Assembly: GCF_946479965.1 (NCBI RefSeq)
Contig: NZ_CAMLHX010000015.1
Location: forward strand, 16,294 to 80,293
Reading direction: 5' to 3'
Length of the DNA: 64,000 nt
Origin: an uncultured Mucilaginibacter sp.
GTDB lineage: Bacteria; Bacteroidota; Bacteroidia; Sphingobacteriales; Sphingobacteriaceae
Within the stretch, counting starts at the first letter, position 1, and every line of letters starts with the position of its first letter. The notes beneath the pieces are model-generated. The model was not told where the DNA came from. It did no database searches and saw only the letters and a program-made list of their open reading frames with translations. Below are positions 26,456 through 34,231 of this stretch, in pieces. Position numbers and translations under genes: made by a program.

Positions 26456-26938
26456 TCAGGGCTTGTCCCGCGCCATAAACCTGTTCTTACCAAGCAGGAA
26501 ACCTATAGCCAGCTTTATATTTTTCTTCCGGGTTTCAACTGTCTTTAAATTAGCTATATAACGAATGATCTCCTTCTGCCTGGAAGGTGGTAATCCATGA
26601 AAGATGGCGTGTGCTTCTTTGTTTTGAGCCAGTGCTTTTATAAGATCGGGATGGGGGTGCAGCGTACGATCACGCCGATCAAACTCGATCGATACTTCTA
26701 TAATTTCGCCTATCTTTTTGGGCGAATTGGGTAGCATAGTGGTGTTAATGTATAAACGCCATTCTCCCTGGTAACGTAACAATGTCTGTTCGTATGGTTT
26801 TCCGTTTACCAATCCGCACACCGGAATATGCCCCTTCTCTTTTCCGGCATCTTTAAATAATGCTGCTAGTATAGCCTGCGGGACAAAAACGAAAGGGTTT
26901 ATTCCGATGATATCTAGCTTAGCTTTAAAAGTTTGCAT
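26456..26938 (-). CDS. DUF1905/YdeI-like protein
   Basis: 160 aa from the ATG at 26936-26938; the frame opens three codons earlier with a TTG. First half is a DUF1905 beta-barrel (QTFKAKLDIIGINPFVFVPQAIL... VCGLVNGKPYEQTLLRYQGEWRLYINTTML), second half resembles the YdeI/OmpD-associated helical domain (HPDLIKALAQNKEAHAIFHGLPPSRQKEIIRYIANLKTVETRKKNI), with the 'SxQKEIxxYI...AKxxETRxxRI' signature. This two-domain layout is frequent in soil Bacteroidota; no reaction is known. Cytoplasmic, no signal peptide. Monocistronic as far as can be seen. Confidence 0.8.
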   Translation of the reverse strand: MQTFKAKLDIIGINPFVFVPQAILAALFKDAGKEKGHIPVCGLVNGKPYEQTLLRYQGEWRLYINTTMLPNSPKKIGEIIEVSIEFDRRDRTLHPHPDLIKALAQNKEAHAIFHGLPPSRQKEIIRYIANLKTVETRKKNIKLAIGFLLGKNRFMARDKP

Positions 26939-27051
26939 GTGCTGCAAGATACAGCTTGCACAACATTATTTATAAACGAAAAATACAGTTTTGTTTACTC
27001 AATTGCAGTTAACTGCCATTGAGTTTCAAGATGATATTTATATCTAACAAA

Positions 27052-27080
27052 AAAATGCTGCCTAAAATTGGCAGCATTTT
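27052..27080 (-). terminator. Rho-independent terminator of the tRNA-Ser transcript
   Basis: Perfect 11-bp stem AAAATGCTGCC / GGCAGCATTTT with a 7-nt loop; on the minus strand it ends in seven T. It starts 10 nt after the tRNA 3' end. Confidence 0.85.
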
Positions 27081-27089
27081 CAATTTGTG

Positions 27090-27177
27090 CGGAGAGGGAG
27101 GGATTCGAACCCTCGATACACTTTTGGCGTATACACACTTTCCAGGCGTGCTCTTTCGACCACTCAGACACCTCTCC
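27090..27177 (-). tRNA. tRNA-Ser (anticodon GGA)
   Basis: 88-nt class II tRNA on the minus strand. Acceptor stem GGAGAGG/CCTCTCC with discriminator G, D-arm with GAGTGGTCGAAAGAGC, anticodon arm CGCCTGGAAAGTGTG with GGA at 27141-27143, a long variable arm (TATACGCCAAAAGTGTATC region) typical for serine, and T-arm GAGGGTTCGAATCCCTC. CCA is not encoded. Reads UCC and UCU codons. It has its own terminator and a -7 box upstream. Confidence 0.97.
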
Positions 27178-27195
27178 TGGTTAAATATCGGACGG

Positions 27196-27203
27196 CAAAT
27201 GTA
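27196..27203 (-). promoter_or_regulatory. candidate -7 element of the tRNA-Ser gene
   Basis: TACATTTG on the minus strand (TAnnTTTG), placed so that transcription would start about 12 nt before the mature tRNA 5' end. -33 element not clear. Confidence 0.5.
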
Positions 27204-27204
27204 A

Positions 27205-27235
27205 CAAAAAAAACCGCCCCGAAATTCGGAGCGGT
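27205..27235 (-). terminator. Rho-independent terminator on the minus strand of unclear parent gene
   Basis: Stem ACCGCTCCGA / TCGGGGCGGT (one mismatch) with a 3-nt loop, followed on the minus strand by eight T. No annotated minus-strand gene lies immediately upstream: the nearest one ends at 28191, behind the oppositely oriented Arr gene. This points to a short unrecognised transcript between about 27236 and 27400. Confidence 0.6.
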
Positions 27236-27426
27236 CAAAACTAAATTATAACCTAAAAACTATACTATCACTTTATCACCATCATGGCAATTGCGGTGTT
27301 ATTATAATAGAGTGCTTTAAGCTTAGATGGTTTAATGCAGATAATTATTTTTGTAAGATGATATGCGGCAGGCCAAACATTTGCCGTTATAACTGCAGAT
27401 TAGCTAGAATTTATTTTAATAGTAAT

Positions 27427-28170
27427 ATGGAATTTAACCCAAACAGCAACGTTATTCAACTTTGTATCCAAGGCATGGCCATGGAAGAAAAAGGTAAACC
27501 CGAAGAAGCAAACGAACTGTTTGTTAAGGCTTGGAATGAAGCGACAAACGATTTTGAAAAATTTATTGCAGCTCATTATGTGGCCCGGCATCAAAAAACA
27601 ACTGCCGACAGGTTAAAATGGTATCAAACAGCTTTGGAGTTTGCGTTAAGGGTAAATAATGACGCTGTTAAAGGCGCTTATGCTTCGTTATATTTAAATA
27701 TTGCCAAATGCTACGAAGACATGGGCGACTTCGACAACGCGAAAAAGAATGAGGCATTAGCCACCTCTTTCAGTACCGCGCCAACGGATAAGGGTCCATT
27801 TTATCATGGTACCAGAGCAGACTTGAAGGTTGGTGATTTTTTAACGCCGGGATACCTATCTAATTATAAAGAGGAGCTCCAAATGAATCATATATACTTC
27901 ACCGCTGTGGCTAATGGAGCCGGCCTTGCTGCTGCACTGGCTAAAGGCGATGGACGTGAACGTGTTTATATAGTTGAACCGACAGGAGATTTTGAAAATG
28001 ATCCAAACGTTACCGACAAAAAATTTCCGGGCAACCCCACCCGCTCGTATAGAACCCTGGAGCCTTTAAAGATAGTTGGCGAAGCAACAGATTGGGCGAG
28101 ACAAACACCCCAAGATTTACAAAAATGGCGCGAAAGACTAGCCAATAACAAAGGGCAAATTATTAATTAG
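27427..28170 (+). CDS. Arr-type (rifampin) ADP-ribosyltransferase with TPR-like N-terminal domain
   Basis: 247 aa from the ATG at 27427; a Met 69 nt upstream begins a Cys/Arg-rich stretch unlike the rest and is rejected. Residues about 1-115 form paired helices resembling TPR units (AMEEKGKPEEANELFVKAWNEA; YASLYLNIAKCYEDMGDFDNAKK). Residues 120-247 match Arr, the enzyme that ADP-ribosylates rifamycins with NAD+: FYHGTRADLKVGDFL (His of the H-Y-D set), HIYFTAV (Tyr), RVYIVEPTGDFENDPNVTDKKFPGN in pieces with the conserved Asp, then RSYRTLEPLKIVGEATDW. Plain Arr proteins are about 140 aa, so the N-terminal domain is an addition. Could confer rifampicin resistance or modify another target. No mobile element adjoins it. 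Confidence 0.85.
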   Translation: MEFNPNSNVIQLCIQGMAMEEKGKPEEANELFVKAWNEATNDFEKFIAAHYVARHQKTTADRLKWYQTALEFALRVNNDAVKGAYASLYLNIAKCYEDMGDFDNAKKNEALATSFSTAPTDKGPFYHGTRADLKVGDFLTPGYLSNYKEELQMNHIYFTAVANGAGLAAALAKGDGRERVYIVEPTGDFENDPNVTDKKFPGNPTRSYRTLEPLKIVGEATDWARQTPQDLQKWRERLANNKGQIIN

Positions 28171-28190
28171 TTTGAATATGCGGACCCTTT

Positions 28191-29534
28191 TTAGGTTTTG
28201 GGTAGTGTAAAACAAAACGTACTTCCGCTCCCCTCTAAAGATTTAACAGAAATACTGCCACACAGATTTTCAACGATTTTTTTTGTAATTGCAAGCCCCA
28301 TACCGGTACCGGGATATTCTTCGCGGGTATGTAAGCGTTTAAAAGGGAGAAAAATTTCTTTGAGATGAGCAGGGGCTATCCCTATGCCATTATCTGTTAC
28401 AGCAAATTTCCAGTAATCGCCCTTATCCTCAACAGATACTTTAACAGCGGGTGCGCTACCCGCATGATGGTACTTTAAAGCGTTACCAATAAGGTTTTGA
28501 AATATCTGTCGTACGGGCCCTCTAAAAGTATTTAAAGCAGGTAATTGCTCCACCTCAATATTAGCCATAAGTTCTTCCACCTGCTTTCTAAATAAACCGG
28601 TTATCTCCAAAACCAACGCCTGCAGATCTACCGTTTCCCGTTTATCATCCATACGCCCAACACGCGAGTAATGCAACAAATCAAGTATTATCTGGCGCAT
28701 CCGGGTGGCTCCATCAACTGCATAATACATATACTGTTTGCCTTTGTCGTCAAACAGATCGCCATACTTTTTGTTGATCTGCCCTAAAAAGCCGGTAACC
28801 ATACGCAAAGGCTCCTGCAGGTCATGCGAGGCCACATATGCAAATTGCTCAAGGTCGGCGTTTGAAATGGCCAATTCCTTGGCTTTCTGCTCCAACATTT
28901 CATTTAATATCTTTAATTCGGCCTTGCGTATAAGGCGTTCATCTGATAGTAGCGCTTCTTTTTCCAATTCAGCCACATGCAGGGCTTGCTGTAAGTACAG
29001 CTCACTATATTTTTTAAGCTGGTATGACCATAATCCGCATATCAGAAAAATTGCCGCGGCCAAACTTATGTGGATAATAAAGGTGGATACATCAAAATAC
29101 TCAAGCCGGGTAAAATATATTTCAGAAAATCCGGCATTTTGTAAATAGCCGAACACCGCGTGGTGGAGCATAACAACAACTAAGATCGGGATTTGTAATC
29201 GCCAGTTTTGATAGGTAATAAGTAATGCACTGCCTATAAAAGCAAAAAAATGCATTTCGAACAAACCATGCAGCTGATAAATAAACTGTGCCATAAATAC
29301 GCCGTAAACGGCGCTAAGCACGTATTGGTAAAGATCAGACTCTGGCAGCATGCGCTTTACAGAGTAATAAGCCAAGAGGCAAATGCTACCAATGCCAATT
29401 GCAGTGGGCCAGGTATCATAAAAAAATGCAAAACCGCAACCAATAAAAAAATACCCGATGAGAAAATAATTCATCAATCGGTCTGAACGTTCTTTAACGC
29501 CCAATAGCATAGCATAATTATTTGCCTGGCTCAT
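28191..29534 (-). CDS. multi-pass membrane histidine kinase (SHDLQEPLR type)
   Basis: 447 aa. N-terminal half has about six or seven hydrophobic helices (residues 18-180), with HAVFGY and YFDV in loops but no named sensor. A coiled coil (185-230) leads to HisKA with YVASHDLQEPLRMVTGF (acceptor His about residue 236) and HATPase with N-box NLIGNALKYHH, VTDNGIGIAP and GTGMGLAITKKIVENL. It is nearly identical through the DHp region to the kinase at 31217-32761. Last gene of the five-gene signalling island; its ATG overlaps the stop of the 29531 gene by 4 nt. Ends 20 nt from the convergent Arr gene. Confidence 0.92.
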   Translation of the reverse strand: MSQANNYAMLLGVKERSDRLMNYFLIGYFFIGCGFAFFYDTWPTAIGIGSICLLAYYSVKRMLPESDLYQYVLSAVYGVFMAQFIYQLHGLFEMHFFAFIGSALLITYQNWRLQIPILVVVMLHHAVFGYLQNAGFSEIYFTRLEYFDVSTFIIHISLAAAIFLICGLWSYQLKKYSELYLQQALHVAELEKEALLSDERLIRKAELKILNEMLEQKAKELAISNADLEQFAYVASHDLQEPLRMVTGFLGQINKKYGDLFDDKGKQYMYYAVDGATRMRQIILDLLHYSRVGRMDDKRETVDLQALVLEITGLFRKQVEELMANIEVEQLPALNTFRGPVRQIFQNLIGNALKYHHAGSAPAVKVSVEDKGDYWKFAVTDNGIGIAPAHLKEIFLPFKRLHTREEYPGTGMGLAITKKIVENLCGSISVKSLEGSGSTFCFTLPKT

Positions 29535-29743
29535 TTTAAGTTGGAATGTATTTTTTGCGTTTGGATAAACTGCACAGGATGAGCGTTGGCAATGGACTTG
29601 CGGTTCAATTCTCCGCCTCGAAGAATTTTATAACCCTCAGACTCGGGCGCAGGCTTGCTGTATTGCCAACTGGTATACCAAAACATTGTACCGGCGGCAA
29701 TTGTCAAAAATAAAAGCCAGATCCCGGTAAGGTATTTTCTCAT
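29531..29743 (-). CDS. small single-pass membrane protein in the signalling island, unknown function
   Basis: 70 aa from the ATG at 29741-29743 (MRKYLTGIW...); an upstream in-frame Met would add nine residues. One membrane helix (about residues 5-22), then a polar tail with WQYSKPAPESEGYKILRGGELNRKSIANAHPVQ. No family recognised. Its stop overlaps the start of the 7TM-like kinase by 4 nt and it follows the REC-PAS-DHp gene after 35 nt, so it belongs to the same transcript. It might be an accessory to the kinase, which is inference from position only. Confidence 0.6.
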   Translation of the reverse strand: MRKYLTGIWLLFLTIAAGTMFWYTSWQYSKPAPESEGYKILRGGELNRKSIANAHPVQFIQTQKIHSNLK

Positions 29744-29778
29744 GACATCTTTTACGTAACCTGCCAACAAAAGTTATT

Positions 29779-30798
29779 TTATTCTTTGTTATGTCCGGTG
29801 CGCGTTTTATCTGTGATATCTTTTATAACCTCATCAAGTTCTTGTGCAGAGATCATCAGATATTCAAACATTTGTGCCATTGCTACAGGGAAATCAACCA
29901 TTTTTTCCTTTAGATCCTGTATTAAAGCCACCAATCCCATTATTCTGGTTAATGGTGCACGAATGACGTGCGATTGCATCCAGGAAATCTCTTTTAAAGT
30001 TTTATTCTGCGTTTCTATTTCGCTGATATAATTTAGCCGTTCAGTAATGTCATTGGCCAAAATAATTTTCGCAGCTTTCCCCTTGTAATCAACGGTATTG
30101 CTTTGAATTTCAACCTGAATAAGGTCGCCATTTTTCTTTTGGTGAAGAAAAATACCCTGTTTAATAAAGCGATTAACGTTATGTGGTTTGTTGATGATAT
30201 CATCAATGGCATGGATCTCGGTTACGGGACGAATGTCCAGAATCGTCATTGCGAGAAATTCTTCGCGCGAGTAGCCATAATGTTCTACGGCAGCATCATT
30301 TACATCAAGAAAACGAAGCGTAGCCACCTCAAATACCCACATAGGCAAGGGGCTAAGCTGAAAAAGCTCACTGTATTTTAACTGTGAAGCCGCCAATTCA
30401 TCACTTTGTCGCCTCCGCTCAGAGCTGTAAATAATGCTTTTGTATAAAGAGAGCGATGTAAGCTCGTCTTTTAGCAGATAATCGGCTACGCCTAACGACA
30501 GAGATCTTACACTAAAGGCAAAATCAGCATAACCCGTTAATACAATCACGGGCGCATTGGGACAAGCCTTTACAATGGCTTCAATAAGTGGCTCGCCGGC
30601 ATTGTCGGGCAGGGTAATATCAAGTAGTACAATATCAAAATCAGCATCAGGTTTTGTAAGTTCGGCCATGGCCGACTTAAAGTTAGGAGCGTGTTTAATG
30701 GTTGCTGCTTTAATTTGGTCATTCAAAAAGTCTTCAACCAGCGCGAAGTCGCCGGGATTGTCCTCAATTACCAAAATTTTTAAAGCACTGCTGTTCAT
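29779..30798 (-). CDS. REC-PAS-DHp signalling protein lacking a kinase ATPase domain
   Basis: 339 aa. Receiver (residues 6-125): VIEDNPGDFALVEDF acidic pocket, phospho-acceptor Asp about residue 57 in DIVLLDITLPDNAG, VLTGYADF and YLLKDE. PAS domain (about 145-255): FQLSPLPMWVFEVATLRFLDVNDAAVEHYGYSREEFLAMT ... RFIKQGIFLHQKKNGDLIQVE, ILANDITERLN. Final 75 residues are a DHp-like helical hairpin with SHVIRAPLTRIMGL, where the His occupies the phospho-acceptor position. No HATPase follows: the protein ends 50 residues later at a normal stop. It could receive phosphate from neighbouring kinases and pass it on, or tether them. Start ATG overlaps the upstream stop by one base (TAATG). Confidence 0.88.
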   Translation of the reverse strand: MNSSALKILVIEDNPGDFALVEDFLNDQIKAATIKHAPNFKSAMAELTKPDADFDIVLLDITLPDNAGEPLIEAIVKACPNAPVIVLTGYADFAFSVRSLSLGVADYLLKDELTSLSLYKSIIYSSERRRQSDELAASQLKYSELFQLSPLPMWVFEVATLRFLDVNDAAVEHYGYSREEFLAMTILDIRPVTEIHAIDDIINKPHNVNRFIKQGIFLHQKKNGDLIQVEIQSNTVDYKGKAAKIILANDITERLNYISEIETQNKTLKEISWMQSHVIRAPLTRIMGLVALIQDLKEKMVDFPVAMAQMFEYLMISAQELDEVIKDITDKTRTGHNKE

Positions 30799-31220
30799 TA
30801 GTTGCGGGGAATAGATACTACACTAACCCAAAAGTCTTCGATCTGCGTTACGGCATGCATAAAATCATGCAGATCAATAGGTTTGGTTATATAACAATTA
30901 ACATGGTTTTGGTATGAATTCAGAATGTCTTTCTCAGATGACGATGTTGTAAGCATAATTACGGGGATATGTCTAAAGTCATCATTATTCTTAATATAAT
31001 GCAACACTTCGTGCCCGCTTTTTTTAGGCAGGTTAATATCTAACAGCATCAAATCCGGCATTGATTTTTTATCCGTCAGCGATTCAAAAAAATTAATAGC
31101 CGCCTTGCCATCTTTTATCACGCTTACCTTATTTGTAATACGACTTTCCGCAAGCGCTTCGCTGGTTAATAGGATATCGCCCTCATTATCCTCTATCAAT
31201 AGTATTTGTACAGGTTTCAT
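30798..31220 (-). CDS. single-domain response regulator (Rcp1-like)
   Basis: 140 aa from the ATG at 31218-31220; the longer frame would run back into the kinase gene. It is a stand-alone receiver: LLIEDNEGDILLTSEAL, phospho-acceptor Asp about residue 63 in PDLMLLDINLPKKSGHEVL, VIMLTTSSSEKD switch and CYITKPIDLHDF. The QxxLLIEDNExD...ITKPID style is that of Rcp1, partner of phytochrome-like kinases with the SHDLQEPLR motif, which is just what is encoded on both sides. Start overlaps the stop of the kinase by 4 nt (ATGA). No output domain. Confidence 0.92.
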   Translation of the reverse strand: MKPVQILLIEDNEGDILLTSEALAESRITNKVSVIKDGKAAINFFESLTDKKSMPDLMLLDINLPKKSGHEVLHYIKNNDDFRHIPVIMLTTSSSEKDILNSYQNHVNCYITKPIDLHDFMHAVTQIEDFWVSVVSIPRN

Positions 31221-32761
31221 AATTTGTTTTTTAATAAGGTGAAATAAAAGATGCTGCCTTCGCCGGGAGTTGACTCTACCCAAATTCTCCCTCCTAAATT
31301 CTCTATGATCTTTTTGGTAACGGCCAGGCCCATGCCTGTGCCCGAGTATTCGTCTTTACTGTGTAGCCGCTGAAAAATGATAAATATTTTGTCGTAATAT
31401 TCCTGCTCCATCCCAATGCCGTTATCCTGCACTGCTATTTGCCAATGGTGTCCCACGTCTTTACAATCAACAGTAATAATAGGGGTAGCATCTGCCCGCT
31501 GGTATTTCAGCGCATTACCTATCAGATTTTGAAGAACTTGCCTAAGCGGAGCTTTGTAGGTATTTAGTACGGGTAAATGCTGACATTTTACCTGCGCTCC
31601 CTGTTCTTCTATTTGTTTGCTTAAGAGGTTGAGCGTTTCAATAAACAATTGGTTCATGTCAACTTCTTCCGTTTTCTCTTCCTTACGGCCTACTCTTGAA
31701 TATTCAAGCAGGTCAAGAATGATCTGGCGCATACGCTTGGCACCATCTACCGCGAAGTGAATATATTGCCGGCCCTTTTCGTCAATTGCAGCGGTGTATT
31801 TACTCTCAAGCAATGTTAAAAAACTGGTCACCATACGCAACGGTTCCTGCAAATCATGCGAGGCGACGTAGGCAAACTGCTCCAGTTCATCATTTGACAT
31901 CGCAAGTTCCTTGGTGTGTTTTTGCAAATTGTCATTGAGGGTATGCAGTTGTATCTCTGAATGTTTACGCTCGGTAATGTCTGATCGTATGGCTACGTAT
32001 TGGTAAGGTTTTCCCTTCTCGTCTAAAAAAGGTACAATAGTGGTATCAACCCAATAATGTGTACCGTCTTTAGCTTTATTCTTTAGCTCACCCTTCCATA
32101 TCTTACCGCTGGCAATGGTCCGCCATAATGCGCGAATAAAGGTCTTTTCGTGAAAAGAGGAATTAATAATGCGATGATCCTGACCGATCAACTCATCAAC
32201 CGAGTACTTGGATATGCGGCAAAAGTTATCATTAACGTGGTTTATCACGCCTCGTTGGTCAGTAATGGCTACAATAGCCGACTCATCAAGCGCATATTTA
32301 TAGGCCAGCAATTCCTGCATGGTTTGCTGGTACACCTCTTCTGATCGCTTCTTCTCGGTAATGTCTCTAAAATTACAGATGATGGCTTCAATACCGGGTT
32401 GATGCAGTGCGTTGGTGTACGTGCACTCCAGCCACATATAATTTCCATCGTAACGTTTAGAACGGAAGCTAATAGTCTCCGCTGTGTCCGGTTGCTTTGC
32501 TACCCTTTCCCGTAATAAATTAACTTGAGGCCAATCTTCAGGATGAATGAGTTGTGGAGAAGCTAAAAAAGATAGTTCGGTATCTATCCAGCCGCTCATT
32601 CGTTCTGCTGAAGGGCTGCGAAAAATAACTTCAAACTTGTTGTTAAGTAAACTAATACCCTCATGACTGTTTTCGATCAATTTACGAAAAAGGCCATTTT
32701 CAGTAATTCTTTTTGTATAGAGCTGTTGCTCGCCGGTGATCGGCTTCTGGCTTACACGCAT
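31217..32761 (-). CDS. soluble PAS-PAS histidine kinase
   Basis: 514 aa, no membrane helices. PAS-1 (about 25-140): KLIENSHEGISLLNNKFEVIFRSPSAERMSGW; PAC tail AIICNFRDITEKKRS. PAS-2 (about 150-270): ALDESAIVAITDQRGVINHVNDNFCRISKYSVDELIGQDHRIINS, PAC GKPYQYVAIRSDITERKHSE. Coiled coil, then HisKA YVASHDLQEPLRMVTSFL (His about 306) and HATPase NLIGNALKYQRAD, VQDNGIGMEQ, GTGMGLAVTKKIIENLGG. First gene of the five-gene island, cytoplasmic redox/light/ligand sensing is possible from the PAS domains but no cofactor can be named. Confidence 0.93.
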   Translation of the reverse strand: MRVSQKPITGEQQLYTKRITENGLFRKLIENSHEGISLLNNKFEVIFRSPSAERMSGWIDTELSFLASPQLIHPEDWPQVNLLRERVAKQPDTAETISFRSKRYDGNYMWLECTYTNALHQPGIEAIICNFRDITEKKRSEEVYQQTMQELLAYKYALDESAIVAITDQRGVINHVNDNFCRISKYSVDELIGQDHRIINSSFHEKTFIRALWRTIASGKIWKGELKNKAKDGTHYWVDTTIVPFLDEKGKPYQYVAIRSDITERKHSEIQLHTLNDNLQKHTKELAMSNDELEQFAYVASHDLQEPLRMVTSFLTLLESKYTAAIDEKGRQYIHFAVDGAKRMRQIILDLLEYSRVGRKEEKTEEVDMNQLFIETLNLLSKQIEEQGAQVKCQHLPVLNTYKAPLRQVLQNLIGNALKYQRADATPIITVDCKDVGHHWQIAVQDNGIGMEQEYYDKIFIIFQRLHSKDEYSGTGMGLAVTKKIIENLGGRIWVESTPGEGSIFYFTLLKNKL

Positions 32762-33024
32762 AGTAAAATTATGAAAAGGGGTATTATTTAAAGTTACCTA
32801 AATCAATCATTAAAAAGTCAGACATTTCTTACTTGTTTTTTTTGGCTTAATATAATGGATATCAAGTCAAAAAATGATGTCCACTCAGAATCACTTAGCA
32901 GGGTTCCTGTACTTTTATACGTAAAATAAAAAGTTATGTTAGCCTAAAAAACAAGTTTAAGGGGCTTTTTGAAAAAGCAACGGCGAATGGCATGGGGGTA
33001 GGGACGGTAAGATACCGCGACCAC

Positions 33025-33660
33025 TTATTGCAATAGTTGGGACATGGTGTAATTGACGACTATATCGCAGCGGGTTAGGTTAAATTCATATATCTGCTCC
33101 GGTTTCCATTTTTTATTAAGTTCTGTTTTCAGCATTTCCTTAGCACGGGCCAAACGAATCTTGACGTTTGATTCTCCTAATGACAATGCGTCCATTGTTT
33201 CGTTTGTACTCATGCCCTGCACTTCGCGCATAACAAAAACCAGTCTGTACTTTTCGGGCAGAGCGGCAACAGCCTCTTCTAATATCAGCTTTAACTCTTT
33301 ATTCATTAAGCCATTTAACGGGGTGTCATTGTGCTCTTCATCAAACTGCGTTTCCATTAGCAATTTTTCTTTTTTTGTTATTCGTTTTTTATGCAATAAA
33401 CTTTCATTAATCAAAATGCGGGTAAGCCAGGTGCCAAAGCTGGACTGCTGCCTGTAATTGCTCAACTGCCGGTAGGCGTTTATATAAGCGATCTGCATAA
33501 TATCTTCTGCCTCGGCGTTGTCGTTAACAATAGACATGCTGATGCGATACATTCTTGAATTATACCTACGCATCAGGTGCTCATAAAGATGAAGCTCACC
33601 GTTAACTATTCTCGCAACGAGTTCTTCATCATTCAAACTATTTACTGTAGGATAGTCCAT
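33025..33660 (-). CDS. ECF-type RNA polymerase sigma factor
   Basis: 211 aa. Region 2: LYEHLMRRYNSRMYRISMSIVNDNAEAEDIMQIAYINAYRQLSNYR, with the -10 reading helix; region 4: LPEKYRLVFVMREVQGMSTNETMDALSLGESNVKIRLARAKEMLK, with the -35 reading helix. Linker is short and no region 3 or 1 is present. It starts 125 nt from the divergent DoxX-like gene, and the shared region has mirror-image promoter motifs, indicating autoregulation and control of that neighbour. No anti-sigma gene is adjacent. The C-terminal 25 residues (PEQIYEFNLTRCDIVVNYTMSQLLQ, in pieces) extend beyond the usual end. Confidence 0.92.
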   Translation of the reverse strand: MDYPTVNSLNDEELVARIVNGELHLYEHLMRRYNSRMYRISMSIVNDNAEAEDIMQIAYINAYRQLSNYRQQSSFGTWLTRILINESLLHKKRITKKEKLLMETQFDEEHNDTPLNGLMNKELKLILEEAVAALPEKYRLVFVMREVQGMSTNETMDALSLGESNVKIRLARAKEMLKTELNKKWKPEQIYEFNLTRCDIVVNYTMSQLLQ

Positions 33661-33681
33661 GCTTGTTCTGCTTATTTAAAT

Positions 33682-33760
33682 AGAGTATCTAAATAGTAAA
33701 GGGTTACAAATATCAATAGGGTATTTAACTTTTGTAACCCTTTTTTAACGGGGAGACTCT
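33682..33760. promoter_or_regulatory. divergent ECF-type promoters with a 13-bp inverted repeat
   Basis: AAAGGGTTACAAA (33698-33710) and TTTGTAACCCTTT (33731-33743) are perfect inverted complements with 20 nt between them. Each half reads outward as TGTAACCC, followed after 14 nt (minus strand) or 15 nt (plus strand) by ACTCTA (33681-33686 and 33756-33761). This is a matched -35/-10 pair for each direction, with the AAC core that ECF factors recognise. It serves the sigma gene on one side and the DoxX-like gene on the other. Confidence 0.7.
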
Positions 33761-33784
33761 AATAAGTATTTAATCAAAAGAATT

Positions 33785-34174
33785 ATGCAAACAAACTCAA
33801 AAAACGTTAGTGACGTGCAAACCCTGCTCAAGTTTACTTTTGGATTAGTACCCATTGTGGCAGGTGCCGACAAATTTACAAACTTGTTAACCAACTGGGA
33901 ACAATACTTAAATCCAGCATTGAAAAACTTGCTTCCCTTCGGCGCGCATGTTTTTATGATGATAGTTGGTGTTATTGAAATAGTTGCCGGTATTATAGTT
34001 TTGGCAAAGCCGAAGATCGGCGCGTACATAGTTAGTGCCTGGCTGATACTTATCGCGCTGACATTGATCAGCTCGGGCAAATACCTTGATGTTGCAGTGC
34101 GGGATATTGTAATGGCTATTGCTGCATATTCATTAGCAAAGCTTTCATCGACAGACCAATTTGCTACCACGTAA
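33785..34174 (+). CDS. DoxX-like small membrane protein
   Basis: 129 aa with four predicted membrane helices (about residues 14-30, 50-70, 76-95 and 100-120). LLKFTFGLVPIVAGADKFTNLLTNW and VIEIVAGIIVLAKPKIGAYIVSAWLILIALTLI (split) have the layout of DoxX/DoxD-like proteins, a family linked to quinone-dependent or oxidative-stress functions. Starts 24 nt after the -10 of the predicted ECF promoter and is divergent from the sigma gene, so it is the clearest target of that sigma factor. No cysteine motif. Its exact role is unknown. Confidence 0.75.
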   Translation: MQTNSKNVSDVQTLLKFTFGLVPIVAGADKFTNLLTNWEQYLNPALKNLLPFGAHVFMMIVGVIEIVAGIIVLAKPKIGAYIVSAWLILIALTLISSGKYLDVAVRDIVMAIAAYSLAKLSSTDQFATT

Positions 34175-34231
34175 TAAAATATTTTGCTCAAATAAAAGGA
34201 TCACCAAAGTGAAATTGTAGCCTGCATGCCA

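Noticed and set aside
27019..27204. Open frame translating to a protein with CGEGGIRTLDTLLAYT
   Set aside because: It is the antisense read of tRNA-Ser; GEGGIRTLD is the well-known false peptide that arises from serine tRNA genes.
27427..28170. Arr gene as part of a resistance cassette
   Set aside because: No integron, attC, transposase or IS near it, and base composition resembles that of neighbours.
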